Below the pieces are notes generated by a model. It did not search any database. It was not told the origin of the DNA and was given only the letters and a program-made list of their open reading frames with translations. Of a stretch of 64,000 nucleotides of DNA, positions 53,201 to 62,512 are shown piece by piece. The DNA comes from Porites lobata (taxonomy: Eukaryota; Cnidaria; Anthozoa; Scleractinia; Poritidae), in assembly GCA_942486035.1 (NCBI GenBank), contig CALNXK010000014.1:1738501-1802500 (forward strand), given 5' to 3'. Position 1 is the first letter of the stretch. Every line of letters begins with the position of its first letter. Both the position numbers and the translations under genes were made by a program.

Positions 53201-53384
53201 TTTACAACATTTTATTCATCACAGTGCGGAATATCGCGAATGACTTGTTGAAAACATTACTTGACAGCTTGGTGACAGCTTGCATCGAGTTTTAGCCAAT
53301 GGGAATTGCCCGTGGCTGGGAGAAGCGGGTAATTCGAACGAATATAACGTATGCAAAACACGGTGTCCAGAGGACATGTAGCCT

Positions 53385-53515
53385 GCGTGGCAGGCCTTTG
53401 AAAGGGAATGGAAAGGGGTTTTGGGCGCGAGGGAAACGCGAGGGGCGCGGGAGGAGGGAGGGAGGGAGGGAAACGCCTGCCAGGAAACCATTGTTTTCGC
53501 CATCCCGCCTACTAA
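53385..53515. repeat. dispersed repeat with tagcctgcgtggcaggc / gcctgccagg ends
   Basis: It is matched inverted at 54493-54600. Related edges occur near 54044 and 15702. The interior carries gggagggaggga-type purine runs. Probably a short non-autonomous family. Confidence 0.6.
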
Positions 53516-54492
53516 TTATGTGTGCAAAAATAACGCAACTGTGAATGACTAGCTGTCAAATAAGTCTGGCCGCGATGCGCTCATTTAAGTCGTATTTCGC
53601 GTACTATTTTTCTTTTGTTTTCCTTAAACAAGAAGTCTGAAGTGAAGGTCCTATTAAAAATGTAGTCGTCCGTTGAAGAAAGAAAGTCGCAACCATGTGT
53701 GGCTTCTTATATAAAATCCAGCATAAATCTATTACGTTTTTGCTGAAGGTATCGTGTTGGACTTCCCAACTTGCATGCAATGTTTGTAGGAGAAATTAAT
53801 TACAAACACTTTGCTGACTCTCGAACTGGATCCAGCGGAGCATACAAAAGAACGCTGGTAGCTGGGAAAGAAGAGCTGAACTTCAAAGATCTACAATAAG
53901 GCTAATTCTGCAATCAATATTATTATTAAAGTGAGTTCCTGCCGGCTTTATAACGTCTATAACCAGCAGAAAGAAGTCCTCAAACCAAAAATCGCTGAAT
54001 TATAGATCGCTTTGTCTTCAACAATCTGGTCGTTTAGAAGCGTAGCCTGCGTGGTAGGCGTCTGAGGTCAAACAGCAGATAACAAGCACACAGGCAGCAT
54101 GATTTTTCCTTTCTTTCTTCTAGTCAGTAAAACAAGCCGTTGGGAGACAAGACTTCTCAAAACCAGTCGGCAAAACTCATCTAGCTGACAGGTCTTTTCC
54201 TTCATACGAGTCTTTTAACTGCTTTCTTCTCTTCTCCTTTCAAGCTGAAATAGATGCCTTCAGTTTCTAATCGTTCTAAAACGATGAATTCCGTCCCAGG
54301 AATTCCATACAGAAATCTCATCACGCCTCACTAACAACATATTTTTAAATGATAACTGAAAGATCAATTAAGTTACTCAGTAGCGTGATTTTGATTTCAG
54401 CCAATCGGATTAAGGTATAAAGGCTGTGATTGACATGTTTTGAAGACGGACCAATCAGGATTTTAACATTCACCTGGTGGATGTTAAAAACG
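53516..54492. other. spacer between inverted repeats, no gene seen
   Basis: No coding support. Short purine/pyrimidine runs and another tagcctgcgtggtaggc edge occur near 54045. Confidence 0.4.
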
Positions 54493-54602
54493 AGAAAAAC
54501 AATGGTCTCCTGACAGGCGTTTCCCTCCCTCCCTCCTCGCGTGTCTCTCGCACCCAAAACTCCCTTTCCCTTCCCTTTAAAACGCCTGCCACGCAGGCTA
54601 GA
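54493..54602. repeat. inverted partner of 53385-53515
   Basis: acaatggtctcctgacaggcgtttccctccctccctcc...gcctgccacgcaggcta is the reverse complement of the earlier copy with some divergence. Confidence 0.6.
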
Positions 54603-55734
54603 GGAGATGTGTTTGTCGTTAGAACATCAAAACCCGTCGAATTACAGTTTCGTTACACATTCTATAGACCGCAAACCAAGAGACTGAGGGCTCGCAAGAT
54701 CGGCTTACAGCAACGTGCCGTGCGCCAGCGAGGATATGGCTTGCGGTTATTGATTTTCAAAAGTCGATCTGGGTCAGATAAGAAGCGAAGAAATCGTTTA
54801 CAGTAGATTTATAAAGATCCCACTGGGCTAATTAATCGTGCTAAGCGACAGGTATAGACATTTTTCAAGGTGAGACTTAAAATAAGTAATTCATTTATTC
54901 ACACGAAACTCCTCTGGACCCTGTGTGCAAAACGGACAGTCCGTATTTTTAGCGTCTCTCCCCAGTCTCGCTCTCTGTTTTAAGTCTCGTTCCAGACCTT
55001 TTGTTTGACTGCTCGCGCGTAGTTGAATACGCAAAAATACGGACTGTTTTGCAGTCTACTTTTCATGTAATAATTTATTAAAGCTTGTGTTGCGATGTTG
55101 TATTGATGTGAAGTATCCTCGGTATGGAGATTCTGCATTTGACAGCGAGTTTTGTAACGGAGTGTACTGAAGTTAGTTACGTTGCTGGAGAAGGTGTGGA
55201 GTTAATTGTGCACAAGGAAAGTGTTACCGCATAGGAAATAACGGAAATGGAACTGAGATCTCGTCGTGCGCAGTGTATTTATGACAGAAATTATAATCGA
55301 AACGCGGTCATGCACCTAGCAGACTTCCGGTCAACTGTTACTCAAAGGAGAAAAGTAAGGGTATTTGTACGGAAGGGTATCTGGAAAAATATCAGTTCTT
55401 ACAATAACTCCGCGTTCAAAAATTAATTCTACAACCACGACAGTTTAGGCTCCCATAGGGTCTCGTTACTGTTGTGATGCACTTGTTACAATGGCAACAT
55501 TCTCTTAGGGCCAATCAAATGGGCCGCGTTGGCTCGTTTTACGGAGACAACGTTCGGTTCATTATCGATACATTCAAATTCCTCAAAGGTCATTGGAACA
55601 TCTTCGGACACTTCCAGTAACGTTCGGACGTCTCGTCGGAAATATTCGGAAGTCGCTGGGACGTCTCACGAATTCCGGTCATGATAAGACGGAAATCTCA
55701 CCCATTTGACAGGTTGGTTACTATAATATTGGTG
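54603..55734. other. host-like intergenic, no gene seen
   Basis: Mixed-composition sequence with no supported coding region. Base composition changes sharply to AT-rich at about 55735. Confidence 0.4.
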
Positions 55735-56084
55735 AGATAAAAAAAAAATTTAGAGTGATTGTGGCAGAAAAAAAAATTGAAATTTAAAGAAATAAAATGT
55801 AAAATATAGTGTAATGTTTTGCCACGATATTCCAGCTTACGCAAAATATTTTAAAAAAGAATATATTTTTCTTTTAGGAATTAGTGACCCACTTTTTTAA
55901 TAAATAAATATTTAGAACATGAAAATGATGTAAAAAAAGGTAGTTTAAAAAAAATATTAAATCGATTGAAATAATAAATAAAGCTATAAAAAATTATAAA
56001 AAAGGTATAGATAATGGTGTACTTAAAAATTTAAAAGAGGAAGAATTAACATATGAAGTTTTTGCAGATATTGAGGAAATTGAA

Positions 56085-56435
56085 ATGAAAGTTAGTGATT
56101 ATTTATATAGATATATTGAACATAGACCAACTAAAATTAATGATATAAACAAAGAAAAATATGAAAAAAATGTTGACAAAGATTTTCCTGGGTTAAGAGA
56201 ATTGATTAATACTTTGAGTTATTACTATGAAGTAGTTAAGTATAAAAGAGTGTATGCTTTTCCAAAATTTACTAATATTAATAATTGTGAAGATAGCGAT
56301 AGTGATAGCGATAGTGATAGTTATAGTGAAACATTAGATGATGATGATGATTATTATTTAACTAAAGATGAATTAAAAGATTATCTATATTTTGTTTATT
56401 GTAATGACAGTGATAGTCATAGTGATAGTGATTAA
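56085..56435 (+). CDS. acidic Asp/Ser-repeat protein, unknown
   Basis: 116 aa from the first ATG. The frame is open further upstream to about 55945 without an ATG, so the true N-terminus may be lost. The N-terminal 60 residues are charged (IEHRPTKINDINKEKY), then come an SDSDSDSDS run, a DDDDDYY cluster, a short helical stretch and a second DSDSHSDSD end. No family was recognised. A hairpin at 56446-56474 follows the stop. Confidence 0.5.
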   Translation: MKVSDYLYRYIEHRPTKINDINKEKYEKNVDKDFPGLRELINTLSYYYEVVKYKRVYAFPKFTNINNCEDSDSDSDSDSYSETLDDDDDYYLTKDELKDYLYFVYCNDSDSHSDSD

Positions 56436-56445
56436 ATATTTTTAT

Positions 56446-56474
56446 AGTTTTATATCAAAAATGATATAAAAACT
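56446..56474 (+). terminator. 3'-end hairpin (A/T type)
   Basis: agttttatatca, loop, tgatataaaaact: a 12-bp stem with one bulged A, eleven bases after the stop of the acidic protein. Confidence 0.6.
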
Positions 56475-56506
56475 TTCTTATATTCTTATAAAGGGAGGGG
56501 GTTGAA

Positions 56507-56527
56507 GGGGGAACCTTTGGTTCCCCC
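56507..56527 (+). terminator. GGGGGAACC hairpin 1
   Basis: GGGGGAACC / TTT / GGTTCCCCC: perfect 9-bp stem, 3-base loop, in a region otherwise poor in G and C. The same stem recurs at 59842, 61190 and (degenerate) 63707. Confidence 0.8.
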
Positions 56528-56551
56528 ACTTTATCTAACCAAATAATAAAA

Positions 56552-56911
56552 ATGGAATCCAAGATTGATATTCCAACAGAAGAAGACAAAGATTTTATCG
56601 TTGATGATGGTTATAATCATGATAAAGATCCAACATATGAACCTAATGATTCCTCATCATCTGATGATGATAAATATGTTGTAAAAGGAAAAGAGTTTAA
56701 AAAGCTTACTAAAATGGCTAAAAAGCTTGGTGCTGAAACACTTGATTATTCAAAACGAAAGAATAACAAATATGTAGTAACACTTCAAAATGGTAAAAAA
56801 CTACTTTTTGGATCTTCACAATATCCAGACTTTTTAATACATAAAGACGAGGAAAGAAAAGAGAAGTATCTTTCGAGAGCTAAAAAGAAAAAAACAAACA
56901 GGGAGAGTTAA
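56552..56911 (+). pseudogene. DUF5754-like DNA-virus protein, C-terminus frameshifted
   Basis: 119 aa. An acidic N-terminus (FIVDDGYN...SSSSDDDKY) is followed by a compact basic domain: SKRKNNKYVVTLQNGKKLLFGSSQYPDFLIHKDEERKEKY in outline, which I recognise as the small DUF5754-type domain of large DNA viruses and related elements. The family's expected C-terminal Trp-containing end (NFWS..VLW) is present just downstream (56935-56965) but in another frame. A single indel near 56893-56900 therefore truncates the protein. Function unknown. Confidence 0.6.
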
Positions 56912-57023
56912 CTTATACTAATCCAGAATCATCCAACTTTTGGAGTGTAAATGTACTATGGCCAGAAAAATAAAATTGATTTTTTTTTAAAATATGGCTT
57001 AAAGATTTAAAAAGTATTATAAA

Positions 57024-57611
57024 ATGCAATTTACTCGTATTCAAGATTTAACTCCACAAAGTATCATCTTTAATGAAGCAAAAGAGTATAAGGTCAAAGA
57101 TTCGAAAATTAAATACAAAAGAATACCTATTGAAACAGTTTACCCAGATGGAAAGAAAGGTAGTCTTGTTATTGAAACTCCATTTCTTTTTTCTTTTGGA
57201 GTAAATGAAAAGAAAGACCAAAATACAAACAAGTTAGTGGGTTATAGCATTCCAGTTTGCTTATGGAAAAAAGATGGCAGTCCAAATTTGCAACAAGAAA
57301 AATTTTATAAATTTTTATGAAAAATTACAGAAATTTGTAAAAAATATCTAGAAGAAGAATATGGACCCGATCTTGCTTCTTCTTTGTCTGAACCATTATA
57401 CTATAAACAGGTTGAATTTACAGACAAAAAAGGAAAAAAGAAAACCAAAAGAGACACCTCAGCTGCACCAGTTCTCTATGCAAAACTTATTTACTCTGAA
57501 AAAGTAAAGAAAATTCTTTCACTTTTTCGAACAAAGGGTAAGCAAAACGTAAATCCTTTTAATTATCTTAATCAGTACTGTAATGTAAAAATGGCTTTGA
57601 TTATTGAATGA
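57024..57611 (+). pseudogene. DUF5871-like (putative ssDNA-binding) protein, in-frame stop
   Basis: Frames 57024-57320 (98 aa) and 57321-57611 are the same frame, split by TGA at 57318-57320. Features: an N-terminal IPIETVYPDGKKGSLVIETP segment, FSFGV, a CLWKKDGS motif, then EEEYGPDLASSL, YYKQVEFTDKKGK and NQYCNVKMALIIE. I recall this arrangement from a DNA-virus family (DUF5871) suspected to bind single-stranded DNA. After MALIIE a further stop ends it early. Role in replication is inference. AGTATTATAAA stands directly before the ATG. Confidence 0.55.
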
Positions 57612-57659
57612 AGATTTAGTTATTTCAGATAAAGAAGTAACTGAGTAATATTAGGATTT

Positions 57660-57688
57660 ATTTTTAATACAAATTTTGTATTAAAAAT
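57660..57688. terminator. 3'-end hairpin, TTTTTAATACAAA type, copy 1
   Basis: A perfect 14-bp inverted repeat (attttttaatacaaa-type arm) with a 1-base centre lies between the converging ends of the ssDNA-binding-like gene and the integrase and overlaps the integrase stop. The same arms recur at 59774-59802. Confidence 0.8.
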
Positions 57689-58560
57689 CAACCAAATCCT
57701 TTGTACTCACCCATGAGTTAAATTTATCAGGATATCCACTCCATTTTACTAATGCCATTTTTTTCTTATTATCTCGTTTGATAACCTTTTCTATTCTAAA
57801 TGTCTCCTGTTTTGCTTTTTGCAATTCTTGTTCGTAAAAAGATCCCTTAATCTCTTCTCCTGTCAAATCAACGTAACAGGTTTTGTTGGGATAACTTTAT
57901 CAATTACAAATAACTCCTCTGTCCAGTTTGGTGTGTAACCTTTATCAAATACCTTTCTCTTATATTTAGTTTCAAGTAAATCAAATCACCATACAAATTA
58001 GACCAAACTTTACTTTCATTTTTCTTTTTACTCGCTTCAACAGGAGTCATTAATACACTGGAATGTCTAGCATTATTGTAATCATTAACTAGTTTATCTA
58101 TCTTATCCCAGTAAACAGTGTTGTTATTTGCAGTAAACATCTTCCACATTCTGTTTTTCATTGTTTTATTCCATCTCTCAACAACACTAGATTTTTCTTC
58201 ATTTTCAGTGTGATACAATTCAATTCCCTCTATCTTTAAAAACTCTTTAAAATGTTTACTGATAAACTCAGAACCTCTATCAGTCCACAACATTTTTGGA
58301 AGACGTTTGCTTGATTTAAATATGTCATCAAATGCTTTACTGACAGTTTCAGTTTTCTTGTCTTTCAATCCCCTAATCCATCCATACTTGCTAAACACAT
58401 CTATAACCATCAACAACTATTTAATCCCCTTATTCCACTTACTAAACTTTTGCATTTCAACTAAATCAGAAGCCCAAATTTCATCAATCCCTTTTGTCAT
58501 CACTGATCTCTTTTGAAAGTTTCTTGTGATTGGTTTGTGAAGTTCGTCGGCTAATTGTTG
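57681..58560 (-). pseudogene. chromodomain integrase, broken
   Basis: The rve part (58416-57904) shows the first Asp (MVIDVFSKYGW), the second (LWTDRGSEF) and the Glu (SVVERWNK). The chromodomain part (57866-57681) reads FRIEKVI...VKWSGYPDKFNSW. The frames do not join: a shift falls at about 57900-57990, and upstream an in-frame TAG near 58420 cuts off the N-terminal part (DEIWASDLVEMQKFSKW is still readable at 58440-58490). Same domain plan as the integrase at 42174 but clearly divergent in sequence. Non-functional as it stands. Confidence 0.8.
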
Positions 58561-58574
58561 AGACCAATCACTAC

Positions 58575-59147
58575 TCAACGCCGACTTGCGTTTAAACCAA
58601 GTCCAAGTTTTTGTTTTGTATTAATTAAGAATCTTGCAGTTGAGCCCCACTTTGGCATTTCACCATATGGTATCTCATCCAATGATTGCACCATCTCTCT
58701 GTCGCAATCACCTTTGTTTCTTCCCATGTCGTAACAAATATCGTGATAAGCTCCAATCTCATCAACTTTGTTATACGGTTTAACTTTCCACTCTGTAACT
58801 TCTCCGGTTTTAGGATTGTAACTTAATTGTTGTTCGAGAGGATTGTAGGGTCCCATATATTTATACGAATCTGGGGTCCATCCTGCTTTTAGTTTTGTTA
58901 ATTTTCCAATCCATTTGTGAACATCAATTCCTTTTCCAGTCCTTCGGTCCAATTCTGGTCGATCAGTTTTATATTTTTTTTTTGGTCTAACTTTTGTTGA
59001 TAGTTCATCCATTGCTGTTCCAACAGAATCTTGAATAAATGGAGTAAGTTTACTAATCCCATAATTTACAGCTTTCTTTTGAAGATTTTTATTTCTCATT
59101 AACTCGCTTGCTCCATATCGTCCCATTTCAACTGCTTTTTTACCCAT
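58575..59147 (-). CDS. phospholipase-A2-like domain protein
   Basis: 190 aa from the ATG at 59147. The open frame reaches upstream to about 59240 without an ATG, so the real N-terminus may be longer or spliced. C-terminal half: YMGPYNPLEQQ (calcium-loop-like GPxNxL), then EIGAYHDICYDMG, the His-Asp active-site helix of secreted and parvovirus PLA2, then a DCDREM segment. In parvoviruses this fold sits in the capsid and breaches endosomal membranes. A similar entry role here is inference. It shares its upstream frame with the zinc-ribbon ORF at 59231-59389. Confidence 0.7.
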   Translation of the reverse strand: MGKKAVEMGRYGASELMRNKNLQKKAVNYGISKLTPFIQDSVGTAMDELSTKVRPKKKYKTDRPELDRRTGKGIDVHKWIGKLTKLKAGWTPDSYKYMGPYNPLEQQLSYNPKTGEVTEWKVKPYNKVDEIGAYHDICYDMGRNKGDCDREMVQSLDEIPYGEMPKWGSTARFLINTKQKLGLGLNASRR

Positions 59148-59230
59148 CCAAGGTAAACCGTAATGAACAAATCCATCAACTGCTGTACCAACAACAGTAT
59201 CAAAAACGCCCGCCCCTTCAGACGGGCTGA

Positions 59231-59389
59231 CTAGTTTTTTGTTCCCGTTTTGACATATCTAACTTTGTTATTTCCACAAACAGCGCATTTGCAAAAGAAC
59301 TGAGTTCTGCCACGCTTATCTTGTTGGTAACCACTTGGCTCTGTACAAGGAGTTACTCTTTTATCTACAATGCAATATGATTCTTTCAT
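59231..59389 (-). CDS. tiny zinc-ribbon-like protein
   Basis: 52 aa, ATG at 59389, stop TAG at 59231-59233. Cys residues are arranged YCIVDKRVTPC and FFCKCAVCGNNK, followed by a basic KVRYVKTGTK end. It is divergent from the coiled-coil gene at 59411 with only 21 bases between start codons, which hold tagtataatgattatataaa. Function unknown. Confidence 0.55.
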   Translation of the reverse strand: MKESYCIVDKRVTPCTEPSGYQQDKRGRTQFFCKCAVCGNNKVRYVKTGTKN

Positions 59390-59410
59390 TTAGTATAATG
59401 ATTATATAAA
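59390..59410. promoter_or_regulatory. 21-base divergent promoter
   Basis: The 21 bases between two divergent ATGs read tagtataatgattatataaa-like text, with TATA-like elements facing each way. Transcripts would have almost no leader. Confidence 0.5.
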
Positions 59411-59773
59411 ATGGAAGCCAAATTTTTTACTGAAATAGAAAAAAAGATGAATGTAAAAACACTAAAAGATTTTGAGAAAGAAGTAAGAACTAAAATAAAT
59501 AATGAGTTTGAATCTCTACGTAAAAAAAATGATGATCTTTCTAGAGTATTAATAGTTGGTGAGTGTGAGCTTTGGGAAAGTATTAGAAAGGGTAATTATT
59601 CATGGTTAAAAATACCCAAAGGTAAAAAGAAAAAGCTTTTTAGACTTATTGATATTTACTCAAACTTTAGTGATATAGTTGATAATGTCAAAGAATTAAA
59701 TAAAAAAGTTGACGAAATCAAAGTTCTAAAAGATCTTCCAGATGATGAAGACTCTCCAATGGATGAAGATTAA
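59411..59773 (+). CDS. coiled-coil protein, unknown
   Basis: 120 aa, complete. A charged heptad-like N-terminus (IEKKMNVKTLKDFEKEVRTKI), a hydrophobic middle (VLIVGECELW), then a Lys-rich stretch and a second helix (VKELNKKVDEIKVL) ending in an acidic tail. No family recognised. The stop is followed immediately by the perfect hairpin at 59774-59802. Confidence 0.6.
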   Translation: MEAKFFTEIEKKMNVKTLKDFEKEVRTKINNEFESLRKKNDDLSRVLIVGECELWESIRKGNYSWLKIPKGKKKKLFRLIDIYSNFSDIVDNVKELNKKVDEIKVLKDLPDDEDSPMDED

Positions 59774-59802
59774 ATTTTTAATACAAAATTTGTATTAAAA
59801 AT
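59774..59802 (+). terminator. 3'-end hairpin, TTTTTAATACAAA type, copy 2
   Basis: atttttaatacaaa / a / tttgtattaaaaat, 14 bp perfect, beginning at the base after the stop codon of the coiled-coil gene. Confidence 0.85.
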
Positions 59803-59838
59803 GCAAAATTAACCTTATTTTTATGAAGGAAGGGGGGC

Positions 59839-61107
59839 TCAGGGGGAACCGTAGGTTCCCCCGAAATATGCCTTTATAAAATCACTGTTGTCATCATCAA
59901 AATGTGGGTTATGTATTACATCCAAAAGACTAGTTCCTTTTTGTCGCTCAAAGAGATAATATAAACACCAGTAACCACACAATACAGTACTGCGATTTTG
60001 TATTTCATCCATTGAGTAAACTATCTGTTTCCTGGCTGTACGAAAATACTTTAAAGCTTCATTTGGCATAATTAAACCAAATGGATCAAAGTACTCAACT
60101 ACATTGTCTAGATTTGTACAACAAACCCAATGTGTACCGGGACCTTGAATATCATCGAGACTGATTATTCCACATTCTTTTCTAATAGCATGTGCTAGAC
60201 CATCGCGACTGCAAATACCTCTAAAATGTTTAATACTAAGTTTTTTAACCCAATCCATAAGGTCAAAGTTGGATAGTGGCTTAATTACAAAATGGTTCCG
60301 AGAATGGGAATTGAGTTGAATGGGCTGTTTTTTCCTAGAAGAAGTCCTTTTCCTTTGGAATTTTTTTTTAACTCCCATTCCAATTGGGTTTTCCCAGGTT
60401 CCATAAAATGGAGGAGGTTGATAAGGATAACCCTCACCATGTGTGGGTGGAGGTGGAACATAAACATTTTTTGTATTACTTGTCGCTCCCCTATCAACCT
60501 GAAGCCCAGAGCCAAACATCTTTGAAACTAAACTAATAGCCATTGGTATTCCAATAGATGCAAGAGTTACAAGATATCCTCCTTCTATTTGTTTACGAGT
60601 TGGGTTGATAACCAGTCGACCACCTGTTTGATAAGCTTTGTTCATTTGGTCTCGTTGTGATTTGGTAAATTCTCCTTTAAAAGGTGGTAACATTGGGATA
60701 AACTCTGGGGGAATTGTAATTCCTTTTCCAAATATTTTATTTATTCCAAGTTCTCCAAGTGCAGTAGCAGCACCAGTTGCCAATGCAGGAACAGCTTTTG
60801 AAATTCCTTTCATTGCATATGGTAGTACTCTTGCTCCAAGAGATGGGAGTGAAGTAAATATGTTTCCACCATGTTTTACAGATTTTGTAATCTGAGTTTT
60901 AGTTATCTTTATATCACTTCCTGTGCCATTTGCAATAGATTTTTTTATTTTATTAATTTGTCTTTTTGTCAGCATTAACTCATCAGAACCTCGAAGATGA
61001 GAATGTTTTAACCGAAGAGGTAGTGGTGATTTATTTATTATTGCAGAAGCCAGTTTTGACTTTTGCCCATATGTAAGTTTTACACCATATTCAATATAAG
61101 TTGTCAT
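59839..61107 (-). CDS. minor core/capsid protein and adenain-like protease, run together by a frameshift
   Basis: 422 aa open frame, ATG at 61107. Residues about 1-250 form a virion-type protein: KLTYGQKSKLASAI, LMLTKRQINKI, then Gly/hydrophobic stretches and PPPFYGTWENPIGMG. A run of nine A (60361-60369) follows. Beyond it the open frame passes into FDLMDWVKKL and an adenain-like protease: His in GTHWVCC, Asp in YFDPFG, Cys in VLCGYWCLYYL. The alternative frame after the A run encodes GKGLLLGKNSPFNSIPILGTIL in outline and stops at 60285. That is the ending I expect for the first protein, so two genes appear joined by an indel at the A run, or by ribosomal slippage. The stop overlaps hairpin 59842-59862. 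Confidence 0.75.
   Translation of the reverse strand: MTTYIEYGVKLTYGQKSKLASAIINKSPLPLRLKHSHLRGSDELMLTKRQINKIKKSIANGTGSDIKITKTQITKSVKHGGNIFTSLPSLGARVLPYAMKGISKAVPALATGAATALGELGINKIFGKGITIPPEFIPMLPPFKGEFTKSQRDQMNKAYQTGGRLVINPTRKQIEGGYLVTLASIGIPMAISLVSKMFGSGLQVDRGATSNTKNVYVPPPPTHGEGYPYQPPPFYGTWENPIGMGVKKKFQRKRTSSRKKQPIQLNSHSRNHFVIKPLSNFDLMDWVKKLSIKHFRGICSRDGLAHAIRKECGIISLDDIQGPGTHWVCCTNLDNVVEYFDPFGLIMPNEALKYFRTARKQIVYSMDEIQNRSTVLCGYWCLYYLFERQKGTSLLDVIHNPHFDDDNSDFIKAYFGGTYGSP
59842..59862 (-). terminator. GGGGGAACC hairpin 2
   Basis: GGGGGAACC / GTA / GGTTCCCCC, perfect 9-bp stem, at the end of the protease frame; its last codons and stop lie in the stem. Confidence 0.85.
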
Positions 61108-61132
61108 TTATTTAGAGAATTATATTAAATAG
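61108..61132 (-). promoter_or_regulatory. late-promoter-like motif before core/protease ORF
   Basis: On minus: ATTTAATATAATTCTCTAAATAA directly before the ATG. Member of the shared motif TATAnnTATTAAAATAAA(ATG) described for 62488, 62871 and 63653. Confidence 0.55.
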
Positions 61133-61188
61133 GTGGTGCAACCCCCTAAGACCCCCCCTGCAATATTCTTATTAAGGGAGGGGTGTTA

Positions 61189-61207
61189 GGGGAACCGTAG
61201 GTTCCCT
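61189..61207 (-). terminator. GGGGGAACC hairpin 3
   Basis: GGGAACC / GTA / GGTTCCC, 7 bp plus a G-T pair, touching the major capsid stop at 61207. Confidence 0.8.
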
Positions 61208-62487
61208 TAAGCTCGGACCAATAGTTTTCCATCTTGTTGTGATATTTCTGCTACTCTTTCATGTAAGACTAATGCGTAAATATTATAATCAGCGTTTGGA
61301 TTAGCAGATAGTTCGTAATGAAATGCGAGTTTTGTAACACCATCTTTAATATCCATTTTTTGTTTTGTTAGGTCAAAATAAACAAAAAGAAATAAAGATT
61401 TGAAATTACTTCTATTAAGTAATGTTCCACCTTGATAATCATTATTTGCATATACGTATGACATTACATTTCTAAAAAGTCTTGACATATCTGTGGAAGG
61501 TTTAAAGTGAATATCTGGATATTCGTTTCCATTTGCAACTTCCAGGTAACATCTTGATATATTAGCATTATTTGGCAGATCAAAAGTGTCGTATAAAAAT
61601 GGATTTGCCGTTTGTGAATCAATTCTTGCTGTATCAATTCCAAAAACAAATACATGACGTGGTTTTGAAATAGCATTTGTAATTCTAAAATGTCCAGTCT
61701 GTTGCTGAGTATTATTTGACCTTTCTATTACTTCATTAAAATATGTCCATTTGTTAGGTTTAAGATAATTTTCCATGTACAACTTTTGTCCTTCTGAATT
61801 AAAAGTAAGTCTTGGAACAAAAAGTTGTAGTCTTGTTATAATAACTCTACAATCATCAGCAGCTTGAAAAATTAGATTTGCATCTTTTTCAATTTCAATA
61901 TTTAACTCAATTTTTGTATTAGGAAGTAATTTATCCTCCAATGCTTCAAAGACTGAATATCTATCAAGAGGAATTTCACAGTTTACTGTGGCTGACACAC
62001 CTAATAGTGTTTTTCTTTCATGAAAACCTTTATTATAAGTTGCTTGAGCAGGTCTTTCCTCTGCAGCTCTTGACGTATCAAGAAAATAAAACTCGTTTGT
62101 AGCAACACTCTTAGCATATGAAGGATTATACTCAAGCAAATTTTTCATATTTACAACATGATTTGCATAATTACAACTATAAACTTCTCTTCCATTTGCC
62201 AGGATACTTAATTTTTCTATAAATGAGTTACTACCATTTACAATTCCATTATGGTCATTAACCGCAATATTTCCTCCATCTGCCAGCTTATTCACTTTAA
62301 AATCCATTGATAATCGTGCGTTATACCGATCAAAAGGAGTAGTTTCTCCTGTGTTATCAGTAACAAATCTAAGGCCTGTTTTAGTTTGGTGCGCGTTATT
62401 TGCTGGGGCTGTATCTAGAGCCTGTTCCAGGTCATAAACAACATCCTCATATCTTTCTAAATATTTTGGATTTCTAAAGGGCTTCAT
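61207..62487 (-). CDS. major capsid protein (double jelly-roll type), full length
   Basis: 426 aa, ATG at 62487, uninterrupted. The N-terminus has RNPKYLERYEDVVYDLEQAL; then come NSFIEKLSILANGREVY, a jelly-roll-like central part with PLDRYSVFEALEDKLLPNTKIEL, and FVYFDLTKQKMDIKDG near the end. Size, neighbours (small basic protein upstream, core/protease downstream, penton further up) and style fit adintovirus/Polinton hexon-like MCPs, but it is clearly different in sequence from the MCP at 39516. It is the best-preserved gene of this element. Confidence 0.8.
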   Translation of the reverse strand: MKPFRNPKYLERYEDVVYDLEQALDTAPANNAHQTKTGLRFVTDNTGETTPFDRYNARLSMDFKVNKLADGGNIAVNDHNGIVNGSNSFIEKLSILANGREVYSCNYANHVVNMKNLLEYNPSYAKSVATNEFYFLDTSRAAEERPAQATYNKGFHERKTLLGVSATVNCEIPLDRYSVFEALEDKLLPNTKIELNIEIEKDANLIFQAADDCRVIITRLQLFVPRLTFNSEGQKLYMENYLKPNKWTYFNEVIERSNNTQQQTGHFRITNAISKPRHVFVFGIDTARIDSQTANPFLYDTFDLPNNANISRCYLEVANGNEYPDIHFKPSTDMSRLFRNVMSYVYANNDYQGGTLLNRSNFKSLFLFVYFDLTKQKMDIKDGVTKLAFHYELSANPNADYNIYALVLHERVAEISQQDGKLLVRA

Positions 62488-62512
62488 TTTATTTTAATAA
62501 TTATATAATTTT
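62488..62512 (-). promoter_or_regulatory. late-promoter-like motif before major capsid gene
   Basis: On minus: TATATAATTATTAAAATAAA then ATG. Closest to the consensus of the four motif copies. Confidence 0.65.

Noticed and set aside
59839..61107. Genuine single-gene fusion of core protein and protease
   Set aside because: The alternative frame after the A run gives the expected natural ending of the first protein, so an indel or slippage is a better explanation.
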